Below, piece after piece: positions 15,570-24,586 of a stretch of DNA of 64,000 bases. The notes under the pieces are model-generated. The model was given only the letters and a program-made list of their open reading frames with translations. It was not told the origin of the DNA and searched no databases. How positions within the stretch are numbered: the first letter of the stretch is position 1; each line of letters opens with the position of its first letter. Source of the DNA: an uncultured Eubacteriales bacterium (lineage in GTDB: Bacteria; Bacillota; Clostridia; Oscillospirales; Oscillospiraceae); NCBI GenBank assembly GCA_902492005.1, contig CABUJV010000003.1, positions 1 through 64,000 of the forward strand, written 5' to 3'. A program made the translations under genes and the position numbers.

Positions 15570-15798
15570 TCAGGGATCCTCCCATTTTTTGCATCGAAAT
15601 TGGGCGGTAAAGCGTGGAGCCTGCCGCCGCAGGAGCAGGAATGCCCAATAGCCGCACAGTGCGCCCAAACTATTCAGGATGAGGTCGTTGATATCGCTGC
15701 TCCGTCCCACAAAAAGCTGCGTGATCTCCACAAAAAGGGTGGAGCCCGTAGTCCCAGATGTTTTCCAGATACCACAGCATCTTTTGGATGGGATTCAT
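15570..15798 (-). pseudogene. VanZ-family membrane protein remnant
   Basis: Read on the minus strand in one frame, about 45 codons encode the C-terminal part of a VanZ-like protein (FVEITQLFVGRSSDINDLI, then a hydrophobic LNSLGALCGYWAFLLL helix). The N-terminal helices are missing. An ATG at 15798 opens a different frame that ends after 42 codons, so the piece looks deleted and frameshifted. The remnant ends at a TGA directly before the ligA ATG. VanZ-like proteins are small membrane proteins of uncertain function. Confidence 0.6.
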
Positions 15799-15819
15799 GG
15801 TTCCTCGGTCCCTTCTCTC

Positions 15820-16497
15820 TCAGGCCCCTCCCCATTGCAGGACGGTATCCGGCACTGCCCCTACGATCACCGTTTCGGCCACCGGGATCTGGGCTCCGAT
15901 CTCGGCATTCAGCGTGCTGCCCGGCAGGAGAATCTCCACCGCTACGGTCACATCCAGCAGGATCTGATGCCGGGTCTGATTGATCCCGGCATCGGAAAGG
16001 CTGTTTTCAAACTCCGCATGGGCCGTCCCCACCGCGACCACCTCCACCGGCAGCTCCACGCCCTTGCCAGACAAGAGATTGATGCCGGTCAGGTTCCCCG
16101 CCGGTATGGCCAGTTCCGCCCGGCTCAGGCTGTCCACCGCTTCAACGGCGATGCCCAATATTCCGGTCCTCAGCGCGTTGAGGGCAGCCATATCACTGGT
16201 CAGAGCGGTAATGCGCCCATTTTCGTCCTTTTCGATCCGGATAAAATCCGGATAGCCCAGCCCCTGTTCGGCCACATAGTCGGATATGGCCCCGTCCAGT
16301 GTGCGGGTGACCACATTGGAAACCTTGGCCCTGGCCGCAGCCTCCAAAATCGGGCGCAGCCGCAGATCCACTGCCCAGATGAACAGCAGTGCCAGCCCGA
16401 TCCCCAGGACGGCACTCCACAGAAGGCCCTGGTGCTTTCCTCCCCTCCGGGGCCGCCGCCGGGGCGGCCGCCGTGCCCAAGCGTACCTCAGATGCAT
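15820..16497 (-). CDS. yunB: Sporulation protein YunB
   Basis: A 225-aa membrane-anchored protein: a basic N-terminus (RRPPRRRPRRGG), one transmembrane segment (about residues 28-45), then a long extracytoplasmic domain with the YunB pattern VSNVVTRTLDGAIS, ALTSDMAALNALR and GTAHAEFENSLSDAGINQTRHQILL. In Bacillus it is a sigma-E gene needed for efficient sporulation; the biochemical role is unknown. A GTGACC region precedes the ATG. Neighbouring genes on the same strand are ligA and the PLP protein, each separated by short gaps. Confidence 0.88.
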   Translation of the reverse strand: MHLRYAWARRPPRRRPRRGGKHQGLLWSAVLGIGLALLFIWAVDLRLRPILEAAARAKVSNVVTRTLDGAISDYVAEQGLGYPDFIRIEKDENGRITALTSDMAALNALRTGILGIAVEAVDSLSRAELAIPAGNLTGINLLSGKGVELPVEVVAVGTAHAEFENSLSDAGINQTRHQILLDVTVAVEILLPGSTLNAEIGAQIPVAETVIVGAVPDTVLQWGGA

Positions 16498-16542
16498 CAG
16501 AGGTCACCCCCTTCTGCAAGCCTATGCGGCGGGCCGCTTGAC

Positions 16543-17796
16543 CTATTCCCCTTTCAGCAGCTCCTCCACCGCCAGGAGCACGCCCGCCTTTCCCGACTCA
16601 TAGGTCAGTCCGCCCTGGAGATAGACCGTGTAGGGCTCCCGCATGGGGGCATCGGCGGAGAGCTCGATGGAAGCCCCCTGAATAAAGGCCCCCGCAGCCA
16701 TAATGACTTGACAGTCATAGCCGGGCATATCCCAGGGCTCCGGGGTCACATAGGAATCCACGGGGGCTCCCTTCTGTATCCCGCGGCAGAAGCGTTTCAC
16801 CTTCTCCGGTTCTCCAAAGTGGATCATTTGAATGATATCGTGCCGGACCGCATCCGATGCCGGTTCGGCGCGATAGCCCAGCAGCTCCATCATTCTGGCG
16901 CCGAATACGGCGGTCTTCACCGCCTGGGCCACTGTATGAGGGGCAAGGAAAAGCCCTTGATAGAGCAGGCGGCTGCTGCCCAGCGTAGAGCCGCACTCCC
17001 GGCCGATGCCGGGCGTAGTCAGCCGCATGGCGGCGGCTTCCACCAGGTCTCGCCGCCCCGCGACGTAACCGCCGGTGGGGGCCAGCCCGCCGCCGGGGTT
17101 CTTGATGAGAGAACCCACCACCAGGTCCGCCCCCACATGGGTGGGCTCCCGGGTCTCTACAAACTCACCGTAGCAGTTGTCAACCAGGATACGGACCTCC
17201 GGCCGAACCTGGCGGATCGCCGTACACAGGGCCTCAATCTGGTCCACAGAGAGGGACGCCCGGGTGGCGTAGCCTCTGGAGCGCTGGATCAGCACCGCCT
17301 TGACACCGGGCTCGGCCACGGCCGCTCGAATGCCTTCCACGTCCGGCTGGTCGTCGGCCGTCACATCCACCTGGCGGTAGCCAATCCCGTATTCCCTCAG
17401 AGAGCCGGGGCCCTTGTCCGATACGCCGATCACGCCCAAAAGGGTGTCATAGGGCGCTCCCACCGCCGATACCAGAGTGTCGCCGGGCTTCAAAGCCCCG
17501 AACAGGGCGCAGGAGATGGCATGGGTCCCATTGACAAAGCCGATGCGGACCAGAGCGTCCTCGGTGCCAAACAGATCGGCATAGATGGCATCCAGCTGGT
17601 CCCGGCCCATGTCGTCGTAGCCATAGCCGGTGGTGCCGGCAAAGTAGCTCTCGGTCACGCGGTGCTTTTGAAATGCGGTCAGGACCCGCTCCGTGTTTTC
17701 CGCCGCAATGGCGTCGATGCGGGAGAACTGCTCCGTCAGGCCCCGCTCCGCCTGGGCGCCAAGCGCCCGGACACGCTCGCTTAATTGTAAAGTCAT
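16543..17796 (-). CDS. PLP-dependent protein, methionine gamma-lyase / aluminium-resistance family
   Basis: A 417-aa fold-type I PLP enzyme of the family once called aluminium resistance proteins (B. subtilis YnbB relatives). FVNGTHAISCALFGALKPGD is the cofactor phosphate region, RILVDNCYGEFVE holds the Asp that contacts the pyridine ring and VGSLIKNPGGGLAPTGGYVAG holds the Schiff-base Lys. Members are thought to cleave C-S bonds in amino acids such as methionine or cystathionine. The substrate is not known here. It precedes the M42 peptidase cluster on the same strand. Confidence 0.88.
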   Translation of the reverse strand: MTLQLSERVRALGAQAERGLTEQFSRIDAIAAENTERVLTAFQKHRVTESYFAGTTGYGYDDMGRDQLDAIYADLFGTEDALVRIGFVNGTHAISCALFGALKPGDTLVSAVGAPYDTLLGVIGVSDKGPGSLREYGIGYRQVDVTADDQPDVEGIRAAVAEPGVKAVLIQRSRGYATRASLSVDQIEALCTAIRQVRPEVRILVDNCYGEFVETREPTHVGADLVVGSLIKNPGGGLAPTGGYVAGRRDLVEAAAMRLTTPGIGRECGSTLGSSRLLYQGLFLAPHTVAQAVKTAVFGARMMELLGYRAEPASDAVRHDIIQMIHFGEPEKVKRFCRGIQKGAPVDSYVTPEPWDMPGYDCQVIMAAGAFIQGASIELSADAPMREPYTVYLQGGLTYESGKAGVLLAVEELLKGE

Positions 17797-17836
17797 ATGA
17801 CTTGCTCCACTCTGCTTTCTCTATGATCTCGTCTGC

Positions 17837-18829
17837 TCAGAGCCGGGCCTCGGCAAAAGCGGCTGTCAGCCTGGCACAGGCCTCCACGTCCCCGCGGTCC
17901 ACCATCTCCACCGGGGAGTGGACGTAGCGGCAAGGGATGGAAATGCCGCCGGTGAGTACTCCCATACGGGTGGTGTGGATGGGCCCGGCATCGGTGCCGC
18001 CGCTCTTGATGACATCCATCTGTGCGGGAATGGCCCGCTCCTTTGCCAGTTCGGAGAGCTTCTGCACCATTTCGGGATGGCAGATAACGGAGCTGTCCAT
18101 CACCTTGATGGCGGCTCCGCCGCCCTGGATGCTGCTGCCCCGGTGTTTAGTTCCCAGCTCGTCTCCGCTGGGGGTGACGTCCACGGCAATGCCGTAGTCC
18201 GGGTCTACGGCATAGGCCGCCGTCTTGGCCCCCCGCAGACCCAGCTCCTCCTGGGTGGTGAAGACGAAATAGAGATCGTTTTCGCTCGTCTGGAGCTGCT
18301 CCATCGCCAGCAGCAGGACCACGCAGGAGATGCGGTTGTCCATATAGGGAGAGACCAACCGGTCTCCGGCGGCAAAGGTGGGGGTATTGTAGACTGCGGT
18401 GTCTCCGATCTGTACCATGGCCTTGGCCTCATCGGCGTCATGGGCGCCGATATCAATATAGAGGTCATCCAGGGTCATCTCCTTGGGCTCCACCCCCTCA
18501 TCCAGGGAAATCAGTCCCTGTACGCCATTTTTGAACCGGACGGGGGTATGCAGGATGCTGTGGGGATGCAGGCCGCCCACCTTGCCAAAGCGGAGAAAAC
18601 CCTCCTTCTCCATGTGCGTTACGATACAGCCGATGGAGTCCATATGGGCGCAGAACAGCACGCGGGAGCCAGGCCCCTTTTTATGGCAGATCAGATTTCC
18701 CATCACGTCGGTGCTGCACTCGTCCACATAGGGGGCGGCCAATTTCTGGAGGGCGGCGGCGATCTCTCGTTCGTCGCCGGAGGGGCCGTGACAGGCATTG
18801 AGGGTCTGAAGCGTATGCAGAATATCCAT
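17837..18829 (-). CDS. M42 family metallo-aminopeptidase (third of three)
   Basis: A 330-aa zinc/cobalt aminopeptidase of the M42 (FrvX/TET) family. Metal ligands and catalytic residues are in CAHMDSIGC, PYMDNRISC, TTQEELGLRGA and, near the C-terminus, RYVHSPVE. Enzymes of this family assemble into large hollow particles that trim peptides to amino acids in the cytoplasm. It is the last gene of a tandem of three paralogues on the minus strand, 11 bp behind the middle one. All active-site elements are kept, so it is likely functional. Confidence 0.92.
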   Translation of the reverse strand: MDILHTLQTLNACHGPSGDEREIAAALQKLAAPYVDECSTDVMGNLICHKKGPGSRVLFCAHMDSIGCIVTHMEKEGFLRFGKVGGLHPHSILHTPVRFKNGVQGLISLDEGVEPKEMTLDDLYIDIGAHDADEAKAMVQIGDTAVYNTPTFAAGDRLVSPYMDNRISCVVLLLAMEQLQTSENDLYFVFTTQEELGLRGAKTAAYAVDPDYGIAVDVTPSGDELGTKHRGSSIQGGGAAIKVMDSSVICHPEMVQKLSELAKERAIPAQMDVIKSGGTDAGPIHTTRMGVLTGGISIPCRYVHSPVEMVDRGDVEACARLTAAFAEARL

Positions 18830-18840
18830 GATACTTCCTC

Positions 18841-19872
18841 CTACTGGTTGGACGAGGCGGCAATGGCCTCGATGAATTTCCGGGTCAGGGTATGCATGTG
18901 GTCGAAATCGCGGACCGCGGCCACACTGGATGGGGTGTGGAGGTAGCGGACCGGCGCCGATACGGCCGCCACGCGAACGCCCGCTTTGGTACGCTGGATG
19001 GCGGAGGCGTCATTTCCGCCGGAAATATAGTCTTTGGTCTGCCAGGGGATGTCGTTCTCCTGGGCCAGACGGCGAAGCAGCTCAAAGAGCTCCCGGTCAT
19101 AGGCCGTACCGCCGTCCATAAAGGAGAGCACCGGCCCTTTGCCCGGCACAGCCACCCGTTTATGTGCCGCCGTACCGGGCAGATCGGCCGCCGTGGTGCC
19201 CTCCAGCACAAGCGCGATCTCCGGTGTGACCGAGAAAGCCGCGCCGAATGCCCCGCGGGTCCCCACCTCCTCCTGCGCGGAGAAGACAAAGAGGCAGTCC
19301 ATGGGCAGGTCCTGCTGGATCAGCCGGAGCATGACGGCGCAGCCCACCCGATCGTCGATGGCCTTGGCTTTCAGCATCCCGTCGCCAAACTCCACCGCAT
19401 CGCTGTCAAAGGCGGCCAAATCGCCCAGGGCCACCAGCGCTTCCGCCGCTTCCCGGTCTTTGGCCCCGATGTCGATATACATGTCGTCCAGCTTGGGGAT
19501 GGTCTTTTCTTCCTCGGCGGTCACCAGGTGATACGCCTTAAGGCCCACCACGCCCGGCACCTTCCTGTCTCCGATCCGGACCTTTTTCCCGATGACCACC
19601 CGCCGGTCGATCCCGCCTACTGCGGCAAACTTCAGATAGCCGTCGTCCGTGATGTCGTTGACGATGAAGCCCACCTCATCCATATGGGCGGTGAGCATCA
19701 GCTTGCTGCCGGCGGCCCGTTCCCCTTTCTTGAAGACGATCAGGTTGCCCATCACGTCGGTCCGGATCTGATCGGCGTAGGGCTCCGCCTTGGCCCGGAT
19801 GAACGCCCGGACCTCGTCTTCCGCGCTGGAGACGCCGTCCAGGCAGCACAGCTCCTTGATCAGGCTCAGCAC
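18841..19872 (-). CDS. M42 family metallo-aminopeptidase (second of three)
   Basis: A 343-aa paralogue of its neighbours. The metal site shows TAHMDEVGF, KAIDDRVGC, SAQEEVGTRGA and RYLHTPSS. It differs enough from the other two to suggest a different peptide preference (M42 members may prefer glutamyl, leucyl or lysyl ends), but that cannot be read from sequence by eye. Its start overlaps the stop of the first peptidase gene by 7 bp, which points to translational coupling. Confidence 0.92.
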   Translation of the reverse strand: MLSLIKELCCLDGVSSAEDEVRAFIRAKAEPYADQIRTDVMGNLIVFKKGERAAGSKLMLTAHMDEVGFIVNDITDDGYLKFAAVGGIDRRVVIGKKVRIGDRKVPGVVGLKAYHLVTAEEEKTIPKLDDMYIDIGAKDREAAEALVALGDLAAFDSDAVEFGDGMLKAKAIDDRVGCAVMLRLIQQDLPMDCLFVFSAQEEVGTRGAFGAAFSVTPEIALVLEGTTAADLPGTAAHKRVAVPGKGPVLSFMDGGTAYDRELFELLRRLAQENDIPWQTKDYISGGNDASAIQRTKAGVRVAAVSAPVRYLHTPSSVAAVRDFDHMHTLTRKFIEAIAASSNQ

Positions 19873-20915
19873 AGCTCCCCCACCTCCTTACCCAGGTTTT
19901 CCGTAAAGGCGGCCAACAGAGCCGCCACATGCTCGATGTCCTGAATGTCCAGCACCTCGATGGGACTGTGCATATACTTCAGGGGCAGGGAGACCACTGA
20001 GGTGGCCACCCCCTCCCGCGTAACCTGCATGCCCCAGCCGTTGGTTCCGGTGTGGCCCTCCATGACTTCCGGCTGATAGGGGATGGCGTGGGCCTTGGCC
20101 TTCTTTATCATGCGCTGCGTCATCCAGCGGGTCATATTGGGGCCGATGCCGATCTGCGGCCCGCCCCCGATGGAGCTGCGGCGATGGAGGTTGGCGTCCG
20201 GCGTCTTGCCGTGCGTCACGTCCACCGCCACACAGAAGTCCGGGTTGATGCCATAGGTTCCCACCTTGGCGCCCGCGCCGCTGACCTCCTCCCGGGTGCT
20301 GCCCATAATATAGAGATCCACATCCAGCGGCTTGTCCTTCAGCAGCTCGGCCGCCCGCAGCAATGTAACGAAGCAGGAGCGGTCGTCCATAGACTTGCCG
20401 CAGAGCTTGTCCCCGTCCAGAGCGAAGCAGCCGCCGCGAAAGACCATCGGGGTGCCGATGGGAATGGCCGCCTCCGCCTGCTCCTGGCTCATACCGACAT
20501 CGACGCGCAGGTCGTCCATGGGGATGGTTTTTTTCATATCCTCCGCCCGGAGCACATGGGGCGGCAGGCAGGCCACAACGCCCAGAACAGGAGGCTGCGT
20601 CATCACCGTGAGCTCCCGGTCGGGCAGCATCCTGGGGTCTACCCCGCCGATGGTGCGGAAGCGGAGAAAGCCCTCCTCAATGCCGGTGACGATAAGACCG
20701 ATCTCATCCAGGTGGGCGTCCAACAGCAGCTTCTTCGCCCCCGGCCTGCCGCACAGGCGCACACCGATGGCATTGCCGAAGCGGTCGACCGCCGCCTCAT
20801 CCACATAGGGGCGCATCAGCTCCACGGCCTGCTCCGCCACCGCCCGTTCAAAGCCGGAGGGGCCCGCCATGGAACACAGGGTATCCAGTGTCTTTCGAAT
20901 GTCCAATGAATTCAC
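19866..20915 (-). CDS. M42 family metallo-aminopeptidase (first of three)
   Basis: A 349-aa M42 enzyme leading the tandem of three. The metal site shows LDAHLDEIGL, KSMDDRSCF, STREEVSGAGA and KYMHSPIE. The order of domains is the usual catalytic core with an inserted beta-barrel dimerisation domain near residues 75-165. The three enzymes are transcribed together; mixed TET particles of several M42 subunits are known in archaea, so hetero-assembly is possible here. murD lies downstream of nothing in this group and starts on its own promoter. Confidence 0.92.
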   Translation of the reverse strand: MNSLDIRKTLDTLCSMAGPSGFERAVAEQAVELMRPYVDEAAVDRFGNAIGVRLCGRPGAKKLLLDAHLDEIGLIVTGIEEGFLRFRTIGGVDPRMLPDRELTVMTQPPVLGVVACLPPHVLRAEDMKKTIPMDDLRVDVGMSQEQAEAAIPIGTPMVFRGGCFALDGDKLCGKSMDDRSCFVTLLRAAELLKDKPLDVDLYIMGSTREEVSGAGAKVGTYGINPDFCVAVDVTHGKTPDANLHRRSSIGGGPQIGIGPNMTRWMTQRMIKKAKAHAIPYQPEVMEGHTGTNGWGMQVTREGVATSVVSLPLKYMHSPIEVLDIQDIEHVAALLAAFTENLGKEVGELC

Positions 20916-20981
20916 TCCTTGCCGTGACGTTTGCGGGGCCGCCTCCGGACGGAGACGGCCTCTGGACGCCGCTTGTTTTCT

Positions 20982-22358
20982 TTACAGCTCGTAGATAATC
21001 TTCTTGAATGCCTCGCCCCGCTGGGCAAAGTTCTTAAACCGGTCAAAAGACGCGCAGGCCGGCGAGAGAATCACCACATCCCCCGGCTTGGCCATGCTGT
21101 GGGCCGCCAGGACCGCCTCGGTAAAACCGTCGTACTTGGCGATGGGCGGCTGTCCGTGGTACTCCGGGCACCCGCGGACTGCGGCGCTGATCTTGTCCGC
21201 CGTGGCGCCGGTGAGAATCAGGTGCTTGACGTGGGCCACCACCTCCGGTCCCAGCACGTCAAAGGGGATATGCTTGTCGTAGCCGCCGGCGATCAGGATG
21301 ACCTTTTCCGCAAAAGAGCGCAGACCGGCAATGGTCCGCGACGGACTGGAGGCGATGGAGTCGTTGTAGTAGCGCACGCCGTCCAGCGTCCGCACCAGCT
21401 CGATGCGGTGCTCCACGCCGCCGAACCGGGCGGCAAACCCCCGAATGACCTCGTCGGGTACCAGACCGTCCACGGCGGCGATGGCCGCCATGTAGTTCTC
21501 CACGTTGTGGTCGCCGGGCAGGAGGATGTCCTTCAGCAGAAGGACGGGGCGGGCACGCACCTCGTTGGACACCCAGATAGCCCCGTCCTTGAGGTAGACG
21601 CCCCGCTCCAGCTCCTCCCGGCGGCTGAACTCCATCACCCGGCCGGGAGCCGTCTCCGCAAAGCCGTGGGTAATGGCGTTGTCCCGGTTGAACACCGCCT
21701 TTTCATCGTCGCTTTGGTGGATGAAGATGTTCTCCTTGGAGGCCACATACTCGCTCATGGACTTGTGGACGTCCAGATGGTTAGGCGCCAGATTGGTAAC
21801 CACCGCGATCTCCGGGCTTAGGTCCATGGTCATGAGCTGGAAGGAGGACAGCTCCAGCACCGCCCAGTCCTGGGGCTCCATGCCGCAGACGTCGGCCAGC
21901 AGAGGTTTCCCGATGTTGCCGCCGAGGTAGGTATTGTGCCCGGCGGCCTTGAGCAGGGAGGCGATGATCGTGGTGGTGGTGGTCTTGCCGTCGCTGCCCG
22001 TCACGCCGATGGTGTGGCAGGGACAGATCTGAAAAAACGCCTCCATCTCCGAGGTGACGACGCTTCCCCGGGCCTGCGCCTCCAGCAGCGCCGGCACGTC
22101 CGGCCGCATTCCCGGCGTGCGGAAGATCACATCCTGATCCAGTCCCTCCAGATAGTGCTCCCCCAGCTGCAGGCAGGCGCCAAGGCTCTCCAGCTCCTCG
22201 CAGAGCCCCCCAAACTCCTCCCGTCTATTCTTGTCACAGGCCGTCACGGAAATACCCTCTCGAAGGAGCATTTTGATCAGCGGCGTGTTGGATACGCCGA
22301 TGCCGATGACAGCCACCCGTTTTCCTTTGAGACCGGCCAGATACTCCCTGATGTCCAT
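20982..22358 (-). CDS. murD: UDP-N-acetylmuramoyl-L-alanine:D-glutamate ligase MurD
   Basis: A 458-aa cytoplasmic Mur ligase that adds D-glutamate to UDP-MurNAc-L-Ala in peptidoglycan precursor synthesis. Residues 1-100 form the UDP-binding Rossmann domain (RVAVIGIGVSN), GVTGSDGKTTTTT is the ATP loop, and VTNLAPNHLDVH and RFGGVEHRIE are ligase-family motifs. The ATG at 22358 behind GGGGGAC is the start that matches the family; the open frame upstream is shadow coding across the promoter region. It has its own sigma-A promoter, divergent from that of rnpB. No other mur/fts cluster genes lie nearby. Confidence 0.96.
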   Translation of the reverse strand: MDIREYLAGLKGKRVAVIGIGVSNTPLIKMLLREGISVTACDKNRREEFGGLCEELESLGACLQLGEHYLEGLDQDVIFRTPGMRPDVPALLEAQARGSVVTSEMEAFFQICPCHTIGVTGSDGKTTTTTIIASLLKAAGHNTYLGGNIGKPLLADVCGMEPQDWAVLELSSFQLMTMDLSPEIAVVTNLAPNHLDVHKSMSEYVASKENIFIHQSDDEKAVFNRDNAITHGFAETAPGRVMEFSRREELERGVYLKDGAIWVSNEVRARPVLLLKDILLPGDHNVENYMAAIAAVDGLVPDEVIRGFAARFGGVEHRIELVRTLDGVRYYNDSIASSPSRTIAGLRSFAEKVILIAGGYDKHIPFDVLGPEVVAHVKHLILTGATADKISAAVRGCPEYHGQPPIAKYDGFTEAVLAAHSMAKPGDVVILSPACASFDRFKNFAQRGEAFKKIIYEL

Positions 22359-22401
22359 ACTGCCGTCCCCCTTTGCTTCTAAAATCAAGATGAATGCAAC
22401 T

Positions 22402-22430
22402 ATTATACTGTATCCAGCCAAATATTTCAA
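22402..22430 (-). promoter_or_regulatory. Sigma-A promoter of murD
   Basis: TTGAAA (22425-22430) and TATAAT (22402-22407) on the minus strand, 17-bp spacing. Confidence 0.75.
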
Positions 22431-22457
22431 TCGAATCCACACCGGTTTACAGAACGT

Positions 22458-22486
22458 TTGACTTTCCATCCCCGATAAGGTACAAT
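22458..22486 (+). promoter_or_regulatory. Sigma-A promoter of rnpB
   Basis: TTGACT (22458-22463), a 17-bp spacer and TACAAT (22481-22486), placing the start of RNase P RNA near 22494. Confidence 0.8.
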
Positions 22487-22494
22487 AGGACACG

Positions 22495-22845
22495 CAAGTA
22501 AGCTGGACAGCCGCGTGAGCAGGCCGAAAGGCCGCGCATGAGGAAAGTCCGGGCTCCACAGGGCAAGGATAACGGGTAACGCCCGCCGGAGGCAACTCCA
22601 GGAAAAGTGCAACAGAGAGATACCGCCTTGCCCCTCACGGGGGACGAGGTAAGGGTGGAAAGGCGAGGTAAGAGCTCACCCGATGGCTGGAAACTGCCCA
22701 TCGCTGTAAACTCTATCCGGAGCAACACCGTGGAGGGACACAAAGGCCGGCCCGGCCGTCCCGAGGAGGTGGCTGGAGCGCGCCGGCGACGGCGCGTCTA
22801 GATAGATGGCTGTCTTCAATGACAGAACCCGGCTTACAGGTTTGC
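22495..22845 (+). ncRNA. rnpB: RNase P RNA, bacterial class A
   Basis: Catalytic RNA that removes 5' leaders from tRNA precursors. Conserved blocks in order are GAGGAAAGTCCGGGCTCC, AACGGGTAACGCCC, CAGAGAGATACCGCC, AGGTAAGAGCTCACC and, near the 3' end, AGATAGATGGCTGTC with GACAGAACCCGGCTTACAG. The P4 pairing regions and the J11/12 segment are present. The layout is ancestral type A, as in most Clostridia outside the Bacillus B type. The ends are estimated from the promoter and terminator. A long ORF on the opposite strand is a shadow. Confidence 0.96.
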
Positions 22846-22855
22846 TTGCAAATAT

Positions 22856-22892
22856 GGGGTCCGAGGGCTGACCGCCTCCGGACCCCTGTTTT
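22856..22892 (+). terminator. Terminator of rnpB
   Basis: GGGGTCCG and CGGACCCC arms around a 15-nt loop, followed by TGTTTTA. Confidence 0.8.
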
Positions 22893-22970
22893 ATGCCCGG
22901 GTCAGGCGTCCGCCCGGTCAAAGCGGCGGGCGGTCCATGACCGTCCGCCGCATATGGATCGGAGCTGTGC

Positions 22971-23702
22971 TCATTCCTGCTCCCAGTTATGGTACACGTT
23001 CTGCACATCCTCGTTTTCTTCCAGAAGATCGATGAGCTTCTCCATGTTTTTGATGTCCTCTTCGCTCTCCAGTTTGACGTAGTTTTGAGGAACCATCTCC
23101 ACTTTGGCGGAAACGAAGCTGTACCCCTTCTCCTCCAGCGCCGCCAGCACGGTGCCGAACCCGTCGGGGGTAGTGGTGATCTCAAAGCACTCGTCGTCAG
23201 AGGCATCCATATCGTCCGCTCCGGCATCCAGCGCGTCCATCATAACGGTATCCTCGTCCAGATCTTCTTTTTCGATGACGATGACACCTTTCTGGTCAAA
23301 GGACCAGGAGACGCAGCCGGTGGCGCCCAGTCCCTTGCCGTACTTATCCAGCAGATGGCGTACCTCAGGAGCGGTGCGGTTGCGGTTATCGGTAAGAGCC
23401 TCCACAATGACGGACACGCCGGAGGGACCATAGCCCTCATACACCACGCTCTCATAGCTGTCGGCATTGCCAGAGCCCAGAGCCTTGTCGATGGTACGCT
23501 TAATATTGTCGTTGGGCATGTTGGCAGCCTTAGCTTTGGCCACGACGGTGGCCAACCGGGAGTTGTTGTTGGGGTCACCGCTGCCGCCCTGCTTGACCGC
23601 CACGATCATCTCACGGGCGATTTTGGTGAAAATCTGAGAGCGCTTGGCATCCGCCGCGCCCTTGGTTTTCTGAATATTGTGCCACTTGGAGTGTCCAGAC
23701 AT
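22971..23702 (-). CDS. yebC: YebC/PmpR family protein
   Basis: A 243-aa protein of the YebC/PmpR family, opening with the signature SGHSKWHNIQKTKGAADAKR and carrying EARMPNDNIKR-like (AANMPNDNIKRTIDKA) and GPSGVSVIVEALTDNRNRT. Members were described as transcription regulators; more recent work links several of them to translation of difficult proline stretches. The last 80 residues form the acidic third domain. It stands alone, convergent with rnpB, with an inverted repeat (22923-22951) beyond its stop. Confidence 0.95.
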   Translation of the reverse strand: MSGHSKWHNIQKTKGAADAKRSQIFTKIAREMIVAVKQGGSGDPNNNSRLATVVAKAKAANMPNDNIKRTIDKALGSGNADSYESVVYEGYGPSGVSVIVEALTDNRNRTAPEVRHLLDKYGKGLGATGCVSWSFDQKGVIVIEKEDLDEDTVMMDALDAGADDMDASDDECFEITTTPDGFGTVLAALEEKGYSFVSAKVEMVPQNYVKLESEEDIKNMEKLIDLLEENEDVQNVYHNWEQE

Positions 23703-23785
23703 AATATCGATCCCTTCTCGAAAATTGGCAAAAGCATTTTATCACAAGCCTTTGCAGATGGCAACCCCCCACGGCCCCACCGCGC

Positions 23786-24586
23786 TTATAAATAGGAAAA
23801 AACCTCTCCATGGACGGCTGAAATCCGCACCTCAAGGTCTGGAAAGGCCCGTTTCAGATGCTCCACCAGTACGGGGCAGACGACGTTTTCCGTGGGGAAA
23901 TGCCCCGCATCGATCAGGTTGAGCCTCAGCGCCCTAGCCTCCAGAAAGCCGTTATATTTTATATCCGAGGTAAGAAAGGTATCACACCCCTGGGCAAGGG
24001 CGTCCCCCATCAGATCGCCGCAGGCGCCGCCGCCCACCGCCACCCGGCGTACCGGCCGCCCGGCATCCACGTAGCGCACGCCGTTGGCCTGCAAAACCGT
24101 TTTCACCCAGGCGGCATAGTCAGCCGGCGTGGGAGCTGTATTTCCTTTCAGGACCCCTACTCTGCCGATCCCATAGGGGACGCCCCTCTCATCCACTCCG
24201 CTGGTCTGGAGCATTCCGATTTCCGTCAGGCCCACGGCCCGGGCCAAAGCGTCGTTGACCCCCCCGGCCACAGCGTCCAGATTGGTGTGGGCGCAGACGG
24301 CGGCGATGCCGCCCTCGGCCAGAGCCAGCAGGATACGCCCTGTGGGGTCCTGATCGGTTATCGAGCGGGCGGGATGAAAAATGACCGGATGGTGAGACAC
24401 GATGAGCTCCGCCTTCCACTCCGCTGCCTCCCGCACCACCTCTTCTGTGATATCCAGGGAGACCAGGATGCGCGTTACCTGCCGCTCTCCCCTGCCCACC
24501 AGAAAGCCCGCATTGTCAAAGGACATCTGATAGGAAAACGGGGCCAGTTGATCCACAAATGCATAGATTTCGTTTACCGTTGCCAT
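23786..24586 (-). CDS. Nif3-like dinuclear metal centre protein (YqfO family)
   Basis: A 266-aa Nif3/YqfO-family protein. Metal ligands lie in VSHHPVIFHPA, CAHTNLDAVAGGVND and LIDAGHFPTE. The central part of Bacillus YqfO (the CutA1/PII-like insert) is absent; the chain is the short form. Proteins of this family have been suggested to act as GTP cyclohydrolase I type 2, but the role is not settled. The ATG at 24586 with GGAG 8 bp before is preferred over the GTG at 24595. It overlaps the end of trmK by 13 bp, an arrangement also found in Bacillus. Confidence 0.9.
   Translation of the reverse strand: MATVNEIYAFVDQLAPFSYQMSFDNAGFLVGRGERQVTRILVSLDITEEVVREAAEWKAELIVSHHPVIFHPARSITDQDPTGRILLALAEGGIAAVCAHTNLDAVAGGVNDALARAVGLTEIGMLQTSGVDERGVPYGIGRVGVLKGNTAPTPADYAAWVKTVLQANGVRYVDAGRPVRRVAVGGGACGDLMGDALAQGCDTFLTSDIKYNGFLEARALRLNLIDAGHFPTENVVCPVLVEHLKRAFPDLEVRISAVHGEVFSYL

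Noticed and set aside
15679..17784. Plus-strand ORF of 701 codons
   Set aside because: Runs opposite yunB and the PLP enzyme across their gap; low-complexity His/Gly/Arg composition and no domain.
22447..22743. Minus-strand ORF in the murD-rnpB region
   Set aside because: Lies on RNase P RNA, whose conserved blocks are clear on the plus strand.
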